Shown here one piece after another: positions 43,753 through 51,172 of a stretch of DNA of 64,000 bases; positions within the stretch are counted from its first letter, which is position 1; the number at the start of each line of letters is the position of its first letter. The position numbers and the translations under genes are program-made. Below the pieces are notes generated by a model. It was not told the origin of the DNA and did not search any database. It worked only from the letters and a program-made list of their open reading frames with translations. The stretch spans positions 1,192,183 through 1,256,182 of the forward strand of contig NZ_LMEE01000001.1 in assembly GCF_001425305.1 (NCBI RefSeq), in the 5' to 3' direction. The stretch is from Phenylobacterium sp. Root1290 (GTDB lineage: Bacteria > Pseudomonadota > Alphaproteobacteria > Caulobacterales > Caulobacteraceae).

Positions 43753-43799
43753 GTGCGACAACCCACCCAAAAATTTCTTTCAGGGTGGGTTGATCGCAC
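43753..43799 (+). terminator. hairpin after the TIGR02300 gene
   Basis: GTGCGA-C-AACCCACCC pairs with GGGTGGGTT-GA-TCGCAC around an A/T-rich 14-base loop, beginning 8 bp after the stop. It has no T-run after the stem, but the loop is T-rich. It is the probable terminator upstream of tRNA-Ala. Confidence 0.6.
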
Positions 43800-43862
43800 G
43801 AAACTCTCAGACTAGGTTCCGCGCCTCTTCGGGGGGCGACCTCCAGAGAGACCCGAGACCTC

Positions 43863-43938
43863 GGGGCTATAGCTCAGCTGGTAGAGCGCTTGAATGGCAT
43901 TCAAGAGGTCAGCGGTTCGACTCCGCTTAGCTCCACCA
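43863..43938 (+). tRNA. tRNA-Ala (GGC anticodon)
   Basis: 76 nt with the 3' CCA encoded. The acceptor GGGGCTA pairs with TAGCTCC (one G-T). The anticodon stem CTTGA / TCAAG encloses the loop ATGGCAT, giving anticodon GGC for the GCC/GCU codons of alanine. The T-arm contains GGTTCGACTCC. GCC is the dominant Ala codon in this GC-rich genome. Confidence 0.97.
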
Positions 43939-43989
43939 TGGAGGCCCGCAGGACACCCTGCGGGCCTTCGCCTTATCTAGGCGCCCGCC

Positions 43990-44391
43990 TCACCAGTTGT
44001 TGCGACCATCCACCTTCTCGACGGTGATGCTCGACCAGTCGAGGTCGTCGACCAGCCGCAGGTTCAAGCCGTGGATGCGCGCGCTCGGCATGGATCCGGC
44101 GTCGAACCCCGGCTTCGGCGTCCCGTCCATATTGTAGACCGAGCTCCAGTCCGGCGAGTCGCCCCAGGTCTGCATCCCGCAGCGGCCGCAGAAGTGGTGG
44201 GCGTTGCCGGCGTCGCTCGCTGAGTACGTCCCTTCGGCCTCCTGCGAGAGCATCTGCAGCTCTCCTGGCTTGTAGTAGGCCCACACCGCGCCGGTGCGGG
44301 CGCAGTAGGTGCAGTTGCATTCGGTGGCGCTGGTCGGGACAGGCGCCTGGATCTTGGTGGCGCCGCAATGGCAGGACGCGGTCAGGGTCAT
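43990..44391 (-). CDS. GFA family (glutathione-dependent formaldehyde-activating-like) protein
   Basis: 133 residues. The metal-binding cysteines follow the GFA pattern: SCHCGATKI, NCTYCARTG and FCGRCGMQTW. The fold is a small all-beta Mss4-like domain. Members of this family were named for speeding up formaldehyde-glutathione adduct formation, but most are of unknown substrate. It is convergent with tRNA-Ala and divergent from hsp20 across 195 bp. Confidence 0.88.
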   Translation of the reverse strand: MTLTASCHCGATKIQAPVPTSATECNCTYCARTGAVWAYYKPGELQMLSQEAEGTYSASDAGNAHHFCGRCGMQTWGDSPDWSSVYNMDGTPKPGFDAGSMPSARIHGLNLRLVDDLDWSSITVEKVDGRNNW

Positions 44392-44489
44392 GAGACTGGC
44401 TCCGTGGGGTGAATGGATCCCTCAACTAACGCGCCGGCGGCCGAAATCTGTCAGCAGCGAGTCAGCCTCGTCCCGACTCGCCCCTACCG

Positions 44490-44518
44490 TTGAAATCCGG
44501 CTGCGCCGTCGCCACATG
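44490..44518 (+). promoter_or_regulatory. possible RpoH-type heat-shock promoter of hsp20
   Basis: TTGAAA (44490-44495), 17 bp, then CACATG (44513-44518). The -35 element fits the alphaproteobacterial sigma-32 pattern; the -10 element fits weakly. It lies about 70 bp upstream of the hsp20 start. Confidence 0.35.
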
Positions 44519-44586
44519 AGTTCCAACCGAAGCGCCGCGCCGTCAGGGCGGAGCTCCGGGGAGTCGCTTAAACTGAGGACTCTGGA

Positions 44587-45000
44587 ATGAACCGCTCGCT
44601 TGTCTTTGACAGCCCCTTCCTGCTGGGGTTCGACCATACCCGCAGCCTGATCGAGCGAGCGGCCAAGGCCGCCGCCGAAAGCTATCCGCCCTACAATGTG
44701 GAGGACCGCGGCGACGGCGCCCTGCGGATCACCCTGGCGGTGGCCGGCTTCACGCCCGAGCAGCTGCAGGTGACCGTCGAGGACCGCCAGCTCGTGGTGG
44801 CCGGCAAGCGCGAGGGCGCCTCGGATGAGGCCTATCTGCACCGCGGAATCGCGGCGCGCGGCTTTCTTCGGACCTTCGTTCTGGCGGACGGCATGAAGGT
44901 GGATGGCGCGACGCTGGCCCATGGCCTGTTGCACATCGACCTCGTTCGACCCGAGCCGGAGCGCCTGGTGCAGCGAATCCCGATCAAGACGGCCGGCTGA
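44587..45000 (+). CDS. Small heat shock protein, Hsp20/IbpA type
   Basis: 137 residues. The alpha-crystallin domain is clear: PPYNVEDRGDGALRITLAVAGF, then LVVAGKRE (the conserved VxGxR-like strand) and YLHRGIAARGFLRTFVLAD. The C-terminal RIPIKTAG holds the I-x-I oligomerisation motif. It is an ATP-independent holdase that co-aggregates with unfolding proteins. A DUF1150 gene follows 41 bp downstream, the usual alphaproteobacterial pairing. Confidence 0.93.
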   Translation: MNRSLVFDSPFLLGFDHTRSLIERAAKAAAESYPPYNVEDRGDGALRITLAVAGFTPEQLQVTVEDRQLVVAGKREGASDEAYLHRGIAARGFLRTFVLADGMKVDGATLAHGLLHIDLVRPEPERLVQRIPIKTAG

Positions 45001-45041
45001 ACCGGCGGCCGTTCGAAGCGTTGAGTTTTACGGAGGTGGTC

Positions 45042-45299
45042 ATGATGACACCCAATCTTACGACTGAAGCTTTCGCCGCCCTCGGCGCCCCGGACCTCGT
45101 CTACGTCCGCCCGATCAAGGCTGCCGAGATCATGGCGAACACGCCTGCTGCACAGATCCAGGGGTTTCAGCTCGATCCCGATCAGATTTTGTACGCAGTC
45201 CATCGCGCCGACGGCGAACGCCTGGCGGTGCTGACCGATAAGGACTCGGCCGTCGCCGCGGCGCTGGCCCATGAACTGGCGCCGGTTTCGGTGCACTAA
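45042..45299 (+). CDS. DUF1150 family protein
   Basis: 85 residues from ATG 45042 (CGGAGGTGG just upstream; the next codon is also ATG). LVYVRPIKAAEIM, FQLDPDQILYAVHRADGERLAVL and the final alpha-helix DSAVAAALAHELAPVSVH fit DUF1150. The family is alphaproteobacterial and commonly encoded directly after an hsp20 gene, so a heat-shock-related role is likely but not shown. Confidence 0.88.
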   Translation: MMTPNLTTEAFAALGAPDLVYVRPIKAAEIMANTPAAQIQGFQLDPDQILYAVHRADGERLAVLTDKDSAVAAALAHELAPVSVH

Positions 45300-45351
45300 T
45301 CGACGAATGAGACGCGCGGGCCGGACTTCGACAGTCCGGCCTCGCTGCGCG

Positions 45352-45816
45352 TCAGGCGGCCGCTGAAGGCCTCTCCTGAACAAGAAGCGCGTGAATGGCG
45401 TCAGGCGTCCGAGCCTGGCGCAGGTGCTCGCGCAGGTCGCCCTGGCGCAGCATGCGCGACACGCGGGCCAGCGCCCGCAGGTGCTCGGAGCTCGCGTTCG
45501 GCGGCGCGAACAGCGCGAAAATCAGATCGACCGGCTGCTCGTCCACCGACTCGAAACCCGCCGGCACGTCCAGGCGCACGAACACGCCGCGCATCTGGGT
45601 CAGGCCTTCCAGCCGCGCGTGCGGCACCGCCACGCCGTGGCCGACGCCCGTCGAGCCCGCATTCTCGCGCTCGATCAGGGCGTCCAGCACGACGCCGGCG
45701 TCCAGGCCGAAGTTCCGGGCAGCGACCTCCGCCACCACGGCCAGGGCCTGGCGCTTGCTTGGCGCGCTTGCTCGCGCGGCGATCGCCGCGCGGTCCAGAA
45801 TATCGCCTATTTGCAT
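45352..45816 (-). CDS. ptsN: PTS IIA-like nitrogen regulatory protein PtsN
   Basis: 154 residues from ATG 45816. The EIIA-type phosphorylation site is His66 in GVGHGVAVPHARLEG, and FALFAPPNASSEHLRALARVSRML is the family's C-terminal half. It is the end of the nitrogen PTS phosphorelay (PtsP, NPr, PtsN) that senses nitrogen and potassium status. It follows hpf by 71 bp; the rpoN-hpf-ptsN order is classical, but rpoN here is 6.7 kb away. Confidence 0.94.
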   Translation of the reverse strand: MQIGDILDRAAIAARASAPSKRQALAVVAEVAARNFGLDAGVVLDALIERENAGSTGVGHGVAVPHARLEGLTQMRGVFVRLDVPAGFESVDEQPVDLIFALFAPPNASSEHLRALARVSRMLRQGDLREHLRQARTPDAIHALLVQERPSAAA

Positions 45817-45887
45817 AATCTCGTGACGCCCAAACTCGAACAAAGCCCGACGCACGTTCGGCTCGGGGACGACGGATAATCCAGCGC

Positions 45888-46526
45888 CTAGACGCTGGTT
45901 CCGTTCACGCCTTTCCCGTCGAGCGGTTTCGTACGTTCGGGATCGATCCAGCCAATATTTCCATCTGGCCGGCGGTACACCACGGACAAGCCCCCGTGAG
46001 CGGCGTTCCTAAACACGATTGTTTGAGATTCCGTCAAGTCCAACTCCATCACCGCCATAGAAACGGTCATTTCGCGGACAGGCTTTTCTGTTTCGGCGAT
46101 TACCATTCCCGAAGGTGGCGCATGCGCCGCCTGCGACGTTTCGCCGTCGTCCCAATCGACATCCTCATCCCCCTCCGGGGCCCGGATGACGAAATACGAC
46201 GCCGTCTCCGCCAGCTTGGCGTTCGCCGCCGCGGAGTGGCTCTTCAGCCGGCGCTTGTATCGCCGGATACGGGTCTCGATCTTTGCGAGAGCCGCATCGA
46301 ATGCGCCATGCGCATCGCTCCCCAGACCATGGGACTGCAACGCCTGGCCTGAGGCCAGTTTCACCGCGCAGTCGACTCGGAAGGAATGGCCCTCACGGCT
46401 GACCACGACGTCGGCGTCTCCGCCACGTTCGAAGTACTTACCGATGGAACCGGTGATTTCGTCGGTGACCCGCTCGCGCAGGGCCTCCCCAACGGCGACA
46501 TGCTTGCCAGAGACTAAGACTTGCAT
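45888..46526 (-). CDS. hpf: Long-form ribosome hibernation promoting factor
   Basis: 212 residues, the long type. The N-terminal S30AE domain (MQVLVSGKHVAVGEALRERV onward, to about 105) binds the 30S decoding centre. A linker (about 115-150) leads to a C-terminal dimerisation domain (VSMAVMELDLTESQTIVFRNA..., GGLSVVYRRPDGNIGWIDP). Long HPF alone makes 100S ribosome dimers in stationary phase. It precedes ptsN on the same strand. Confidence 0.94.
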   Translation of the reverse strand: MQVLVSGKHVAVGEALRERVTDEITGSIGKYFERGGDADVVVSREGHSFRVDCAVKLASGQALQSHGLGSDAHGAFDAALAKIETRIRRYKRRLKSHSAAANAKLAETASYFVIRAPEGDEDVDWDDGETSQAAHAPPSGMVIAETEKPVREMTVSMAVMELDLTESQTIVFRNAAHGGLSVVYRRPDGNIGWIDPERTKPLDGKGVNGTSV

Positions 46527-46557
46527 GAGCTAACAACGCGCCTGCGCGGCTTAGGTG

Positions 46558-47172
46558 TCAAGCACCCCCGAGCCAGTTCACGAGAAGGCGAACTCCGGCG
46601 ATCACCGCGTCGGCGGCGACGTACAGGAGAAAGGCGCTGAACGCGGCCAGAACGTACCCGGCGACCGCAAAGAACCCGTCGCGCTGGAACAGCGAAAAGC
46701 CCAGCACCCCGATCGTCAGGCCCGGCAGCAGATTGCCCAGCGGGATCGGCAGGATCAGCACGAAGGCCAGCACCGAGCAGATGGCGCCGATCAGCCTCTG
46801 CCCCCAGGCGCTGAACAGCACGCCGATCCGCGGCCGCGAGATCTTCTCGAACCGCTCGACCCACGGCAGCAACGGCTTGAACACCTTGTTCAGGTCCGCG
46901 CCGGTGATCCGGCGGTTGTCGACCGAGCGCGGCAGCCATGGCGCATCGACGCCCAGCGCCACCTGAGGCGCGAGCAGCAGCAGCGGCGCGCCGAGGATCG
47001 TCGACGAGCCCGGCGGCAGCGGCAGCAGGTTCGGCAGGGCGAAGATGAACAGCAGCGCGCCGAACGCCCGCGTCCCGAACCGATCGACGATTTCGCCGAT
47101 GCTGACGCTCTCGCGCTCGGTGAGCTCACGAACGATGGCGGAGATGGAAGTGTGGTCTGGTTCGTCGTCCAT
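46558..47172 (-). CDS. ExoD family membrane protein
   Basis: 204 residues from ATG 47172. At least four hydrophobic helices are visible (ALLFIFALPNLLPLPPGSS, LIGAICSVLAFVLILPIPLG, LTIGVLGFSLF and VAGYVLAAFSAFLLYVA), with the repeated NLLP motif typical of ExoD. Rhizobial ExoD influences exopolysaccharide production and alkali tolerance; the biochemical activity is unknown. It is divergent from asd across 294 bp, a region containing a candidate leader peptide for asd. Confidence 0.85.
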   Translation of the reverse strand: MDDEPDHTSISAIVRELTERESVSIGEIVDRFGTRAFGALLFIFALPNLLPLPPGSSTILGAPLLLLAPQVALGVDAPWLPRSVDNRRITGADLNKVFKPLLPWVERFEKISRPRIGVLFSAWGQRLIGAICSVLAFVLILPIPLGNLLPGLTIGVLGFSLFQRDGFFAVAGYVLAAFSAFLLYVAADAVIAGVRLLVNWLGGA

Positions 47173-47291
47173 GCCTCGCCGCAGCGGCCCCTTCAGACTT
47201 CCTGGCGCGACCACAACGCCCGAGCCTCGTTTTGGATTTGGCCTGAATTTCATCATTTACAAGCAGGCGCTCTTTGCCATATCGGAGCGCC

Positions 47292-47372
47292 ATGCGTCGT
47301 TCGACCATTAAAAGCGCGATTAAAACCACCATGCCCGCGGGGCTTGGGGGATCGCGCGTGCTCGCCGCGTAA
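47292..47372 (+). CDS. candidate asd leader peptide (26 residues)
   Basis: A short frame from ATG 47292 to TAA, with CGGAG 4 bases before the ATG. Residues 4-14 read STIKSAIKTTM: eight of the eleven are Thr, Ile, Lys or Met, all products of the aspartate pathway that Asd feeds. The codons include two AAA and two ATT, which look strongly disfavoured elsewhere in this window (AAG and ATC dominate). It ends 94 bp before asd, inside a hairpin-forming region. This composition is what an attenuation leader would need; translation is not demonstrated. Confidence 0.55.
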   Translation: MRRSTIKSAIKTTMPAGLGGSRVLAA

Positions 47373-47404
47373 GACCCCAAGGACCCCGCCGGCAGGCTGG
47401 GGTC
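47339..47404 (+). promoter_or_regulatory. competing hairpins in the asd leader
   Basis: Hairpin A joins CTTGGGG (47343-47349) to CCCCAAG (47375-47381), and could extend through GGGG (47339-47342) to CCCC (47384-47387). Hairpin B joins GACCCC (47382-47387) to GGGGTC (47399-47404). Extended A and B cannot form together, and the leader stop codon lies in A. No T-run follows B, so control of translation or Rho access is as likely as intrinsic termination. Confidence 0.45.
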
Positions 47405-47466
47405 GCAATCTCGAAAAGCGAAAGACCTCGGCCTCCCGGAACTCACCCACCGGAGACGATAGAGTC

Positions 47467-48510
47467 ATGCTTTCCACCGAAGTCGCCCGCCCCGCCGGCC
47501 AACGCCTGTTCAACGTCGCCATCGTCGGGGCCACCGGCGCCGTCGGCGTCGAGCTGATGGAGTGCCTTGAGCGCCGCAACTTCCCGGTCCGCGCGCTGAA
47601 GCTGCTGGCCTCGCCGCGCTCGGCCGGCCGCACCTACACCTTCCAGGGCCGCCAGGTGGCCGTCGAGGCGCTGACCGCCGATAGCTTCACCGGCGTCGAC
47701 ATCGCCCTGTTCTCGGCCGGCGCCTCGATCAGCCGGGAGTTCGCGCCGATCGCCGCGGCCAAGGGCTGCGTGGTGGTCGACAACTCGTCGGCCTTCCGCA
47801 TGCAGCCGGAAATCCCGCTGGTGGTGCCGGAAGTGAACGGGCGCCTGCTGGGCGAGCAGCCGCGCATCGTCGCCAACCCCAACTGCGTCGCCGCCATCGC
47901 GGTGATGGCGCTGGCGCCGCTGCACGCCAACAACGCCATCCAGCGGGTCATCGGCGCGACCTACCAGTCGGCCTCGGGCGCCGGCGCCGCGGCCATGGCC
48001 GAACTCGAGCAATCGACCGCCGCCTACCTGGCCGGCGAGGCCTTCGAGCCGAAGGTGCTGCCGCACCCCTACGCCTTCAACCTGTTCAGCCATAACGCCG
48101 GGATCGACGCCGAGACCGGCTACAACGGCGAAGAGCTCAAGGCGATGGAGGAGATCCGCAAGATCATGTCCACGCCAGACCTGCGCCTGTCCTTCACCTG
48201 CGTGCGGGTGCCGGTTCTGCGCGCTCACTCGATGTCGCTGACCGTCGAGTTCGAGAACCCGGTCACCCCCGCGCAGGCCGAAGAGTGGCTGGCCGCCGCG
48301 CCGGGCGTGAAGCTGGTCAACGACGCGCTGCGCAACCACTTCCCGATGCCGAACGAGGCCTCGGGCGCCGACGACGTCCTGGTCGGCCGCATCCGCGCCG
48401 ACCTCTCCGACCCGACCGGCCGCACGCTCAGCCTGTTCGTGGTCGGCGACCAGCTGCTGAAGGGCGCCGCCCTCAACGCCGTCCAGATCGCCGAAGTCGT
48501 GGCGCGGTAG
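47467..48510 (+). CDS. asd: Aspartate-semialdehyde dehydrogenase
   Basis: 347 residues from ATG 47467 with CCGGAGACG upstream. The NADP-binding start is VAIVGATGAVGVELM (about 18-32). Catalytic Cys140 is in ANPNCVAAI, and the general base His is in RAHSMSLTVEF. It reduces aspartyl phosphate to the semialdehyde, the branch point to lysine/diaminopimelate, methionine, threonine and isoleucine. The long frame continuing upstream through exoD is spurious. A candidate leader peptide lies 94 bp upstream. Confidence 0.96.
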   Translation: MLSTEVARPAGQRLFNVAIVGATGAVGVELMECLERRNFPVRALKLLASPRSAGRTYTFQGRQVAVEALTADSFTGVDIALFSAGASISREFAPIAAAKGCVVVDNSSAFRMQPEIPLVVPEVNGRLLGEQPRIVANPNCVAAIAVMALAPLHANNAIQRVIGATYQSASGAGAAAMAELEQSTAAYLAGEAFEPKVLPHPYAFNLFSHNAGIDAETGYNGEELKAMEEIRKIMSTPDLRLSFTCVRVPVLRAHSMSLTVEFENPVTPAQAEEWLAAAPGVKLVNDALRNHFPMPNEASGADDVLVGRIRADLSDPTGRTLSLFVVGDQLLKGAALNAVQIAEVVAR

Positions 48511-48578
48511 GAGCTCAGCTCGCGACGGAGGGAGCCTGCCGACGCGATCCCCTCCGTCAGCCGCCCGCACAGACCACT

Positions 48579-48604
48579 CCCTCTCCCCTCGAGCGGGGAG
48601 AGGG
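48579..48604. terminator. bidirectional terminator-like palindrome between asd and metQ
   Basis: CCCTCTCCCC and GGGGAGAGGG form a perfect 10-bp stem around a 6-base loop, midway between the convergent asd and metQ stops. It has no T-run on either strand. CTCTCCCC-type palindromes are also common repeats in some alphaproteobacterial genomes. Confidence 0.6.
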
Positions 48605-48630
48605 ACATCTAGGGTCGCCCCGCCGGACGA

Positions 48631-49434
48631 TCAGAACGCCGGCTGCACTGCGCCGGCGTACTTCTGGGCGATGAACGCCTTCACCTCGGGGCTGGTCAGC
48701 GCCTTGGCCAGCTTCTGCACCCGCGGGTCATCCTTGTTGTCGGCCCGGGCGACCAGCAGGTTCACATAGGGGCTGTTCCCGTCTTCCAGGATCAGCGCGT
48801 CCTTGGCCGGGTTCAGCCCCGCGTCCAGCACGTAGTTGGTGTTGATCACCGCCAGGTCCAGCTCGCCCAGCACCCGCGGCAGGGTCGCGGCCTCCAGCTC
48901 CTTGAACTTCAGCCCCTTGGGGTTGGCGACGATGTCGTTCAGCGTCGACAGCGGGTTGGCCGGGTCCTTAAGCGTGATCAGCCCGCCCTTCTGCAGCAGC
49001 AGCAGCGCACGGCCGCCATTGCTCGGCTCGTTCGGGATCGCCACGCTGGCGCCCTGCGGCAGCTCTGCCAGCGACTTGATCTTCTTCGAATAGGCCCCGA
49101 TCGGCTCGATGTGCACGCCGGCCACCTTCACCAGGTTGGTGCCGCGGGCCTTGTTGAACTCGTCGAGATAGGGCGCGGTCTGGAAATAGTTCACGTCCAG
49201 CTGCTTCTGCGCCACCTGCAGGTTGGGCTGCACATAGTCGTTGAACACCTTCACATCCAGCTTCACGCCCTCCTTGGCCAGGAGCGGGCGAACCACCTCC
49301 AGGATCTCGGCGTGCGGCACCGGGGTGGCGGCGATCACCAGGGTGTCCGCGGCGCCCGTGGCGGCCGGCTTCTGCCCGCAGGCGGCCAGCGCCAGGGCGG
49401 CGGCGGCCAGGATCAGGGTGCGCTTGTTCAGCAT
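48631..49434 (-). CDS. metQ: Methionine ABC transporter substrate-binding lipoprotein
   Basis: 267 residues from ATG 49434. The N-terminus is a lipoprotein signal: LILAAAALALAACGQ with lipobox LAAC (Cys at about 19). VIAATPVPHAEILEVV, VFNDYVQPNLQV and VNYFQTAPYLDEFN are NlpA/MetQ signatures. It binds methionine in the periplasm and delivers it to MetIN. It is the last gene of metNIQ, 17 bp after metI. Confidence 0.93.
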   Translation of the reverse strand: MLNKRTLILAAAALALAACGQKPAATGAADTLVIAATPVPHAEILEVVRPLLAKEGVKLDVKVFNDYVQPNLQVAQKQLDVNYFQTAPYLDEFNKARGTNLVKVAGVHIEPIGAYSKKIKSLAELPQGASVAIPNEPSNGGRALLLLQKGGLITLKDPANPLSTLNDIVANPKGLKFKELEAATLPRVLGELDLAVINTNYVLDAGLNPAKDALILEDGNSPYVNLLVARADNKDDPRVQKLAKALTSPEVKAFIAQKYAGAVQPAF

Positions 49435-49451
49435 GGACGTCCTTTCGCGGC

Positions 49452-50108
49452 TCAGCGGCGGCTGAGCTTGATGACCAGGCGGTCGCCCGCCCATTGCAGC
49501 CCCTGCACCAGGGCCAGCAGCAGCAGCACCGTCACGACCATGACGTCGGTCTGGAACCGCTGGTAGCCGAAGCGGATGGCCAGGTCGCCCAGGCCGCCGG
49601 CCCCGACCACGCCCGCCATGGCGGTGTAGGAGACCAGCGCGATGGCCGTCACCGTCGCGCCGGCCACGATCCCGGGCAAGGCCTCGGGCAGCAGCGCCCC
49701 GAACACGATCTGGCGCGGGCTCGCCCCCATCGCCTGGGCCGCCTCGATGACGCCCTTGTCGACTTCGCGCAGGGCGGTCTCGACCAGCCGGGCATAGAAG
49801 GGCGCGGCGCCGACCACCAGCGGCGGGATCGCGCCAGCCACCCCCAGAGAGGTGCCGACCAGCAGCATGGTCAGCGGGATCATCACGATCAGCAGGATCA
49901 CGAAGGGCACCGAGCGCAGCACATTGACCGCGAACGACAGCGCCGCATGCGCCGGGCCGTTCTCCAGCAGCTTGCCCTTTCCGGTCAGGAACAGGATCAC
50001 GCCCAGCGGCAGGCCCAGCAGCACCGAGAAGCCCAGCGATCCGGCCAGCATGACCAGGGTGTCCAGGCTCGCCTGGCCGATATCTGCCCAGTTGATATTG
50101 GCGAACAT
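49452..50108 (-). CDS. metI: Methionine ABC transporter permease
   Basis: 218 residues with five membrane helices. The ABC permease coupling segment is EAAQAMGASPRQIVFGALLPEALPG (the EAA loop, about 134-158; given here with key residues E, A, A, G). LLVGTSLGVAGAIPPLVVGAAPF is typical of MetI. It starts directly after the metN stop and forms the membrane channel with MetN. Confidence 0.93.
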   Translation of the reverse strand: MFANINWADIGQASLDTLVMLAGSLGFSVLLGLPLGVILFLTGKGKLLENGPAHAALSFAVNVLRSVPFVILLIVMIPLTMLLVGTSLGVAGAIPPLVVGAAPFYARLVETALREVDKGVIEAAQAMGASPRQIVFGALLPEALPGIVAGATVTAIALVSYTAMAGVVGAGGLGDLAIRFGYQRFQTDVMVVTVLLLLALVQGLQWAGDRLVIKLSRR

Positions 50109-51080
50109 CTAGGCCTCCTCGACCCGCACGCCGGCGGCGACCAGCCGCTCGCGCGCGGCGGCGATGTCGCCCCCCACCAGCGAGACCAGCAGCTGGCCGT
50201 AGGGCTCGTCGCGGATGCGGTCGATGCGCCCGGCCAGGATCGAATAGTCGACGCCGGTGTCACGGGCGATGCGGCCCAGGATCGGCTCATAGGTCGCCTG
50301 CCCGCGGAAGGTCAGCCGCAGCGCGCCGGGCGTCGCCGCGGCGCCCAGGCCGGCGGCGTCGGCCACCAGCGCCCGGGTCACCGCGTGCTGCGGATGCAGG
50401 AACACCTGCGCCACCTCGCCGCTCTCCACCACCGATCCGGCGTCCAGCACGGCGACGCGGTGACAGACGCGGCGGATCACCTCCATCTCGTGGGTGATCA
50501 GCACGATGGTCAGGCCAAGCTCGCGGTTCAGCTCGCTGAGCAGGTCGAGGATCTGCTCGGTGGTCTGCGGGTCCAGCGCGCTGGTCGCCTCGTCGCACAA
50601 AAGGATCTTCGGGCCGTTGGCCAGGGCGCGGGCGATGCCGACGCGCTGCTTCTGGCCCCCCGACAACTGCGCCGGGTGCTTGTGCGCCTGGTCGCTTAAG
50701 CCCACCCGCGCCAGCAACTGTTCGACCTTCGGCCCGATCTGCGCCCCCGGCACGCCCGCCACCTTCAGCGGATAGGCGACGTTCTGGGCGACGGTCTTGG
50801 AGGACAGCAGGTTGAAGTGCTGGAAGATCATCCCGACCCGGCGGCGCAGGGCGCGCAGACCGGCGGCGTCCAGCGCTCCGACGTCCTCGCCATCGGTGGT
50901 CACCGTTCCGGTGCTCGGCCGCTCCAGCCCGTTGATCAGGCGGATCAGGGTCGACTTGCCGGCGCCCGACTGGCCGATGACGCCGAACACCTCGCCGGCC
51001 GTCACCTCCAAGGTGACGTCACGGAGCGCGGGCGCAGGCGCGCGCGCGAAGGTCTTGCCGACGGATTGAAAGCTGATCAC
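50109..51080 (-). CDS. metN: Methionine ABC transporter ATP-binding protein
   Basis: 323 residues from a GTG start with AGGGATG upstream. Walker A is [19 protein letters not shown] (about 34-52), the signature [16 protein letters not shown], and Walker [14 protein letters not shown]. The C-terminal 80 residues form a NIL (ACT-like) domain, which binds methionine and mediates trans-inhibition. It heads metNIQ. The 92-bp leader upstream contains a terminator-like hairpin; I see no SAM riboswitch core. Confidence 0.95.
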   Translation of the reverse strand: MISFQSVGKTFARAPAPALRDVTLEVTAGEVFGVIGQSGAGKSTLIRLINGLERPSTGTVTTDGEDVGALDAAGLRALRRRVGMIFQHFNLLSSKTVAQNVAYPLKVAGVPGAQIGPKVEQLLARVGLSDQAHKHPAQLSGGQKQRVGIARALANGPKILLCDEATSALDPQTTEQILDLLSELNRELGLTIVLITHEMEVIRRVCHRVAVLDAGSVVESGEVAQVFLHPQHAVTRALVADAAGLGAAATPGALRLTFRGQATYEPILGRIARDTGVDYSILAGRIDRIRDEPYGQLLVSLVGGDIAAARERLVAAGVRVEEA

Positions 51081-51128
51081 CGGGCATCCCTAGCCGGACG
51101 CCCGTCAGGCTCAAGACAGAATTTCTCG

Positions 51129-51148
51129 AAAAGCCCGCAGGCCGGGGC
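51129..51148 (-). terminator. possible terminator of the MpaB-family gene
   Basis: On the minus strand GCCC and GGGC arms around a GC-rich loop are followed by TTTT (51132-51129). It lies 25 bp after the MpaB-family stop and upstream of metN. The stem is short and the call weak. Confidence 0.35.
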
Positions 51149-51172
51149 GCTTTCTTGCCCAAAAACCCGCGT

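Noticed and set aside
43863-43938. Integration (att) site at tRNA-Ala
   Set aside because: No repeated tRNA 3' end, integrase or foreign gene is nearby.
46555-47466. 650-codon frame reading into asd from upstream
   Set aside because: The first 300 codons are antisense to exoD and intergenic DNA; Asd homology starts at 47467, which has its own ribosome-binding site.
51081-51172. SAM riboswitch before metN
   Set aside because: The 92-bp leader has no SAM-I, SAM-II or SAM/SAH core that I can recognise; only a GC hairpin with TTTT is seen.
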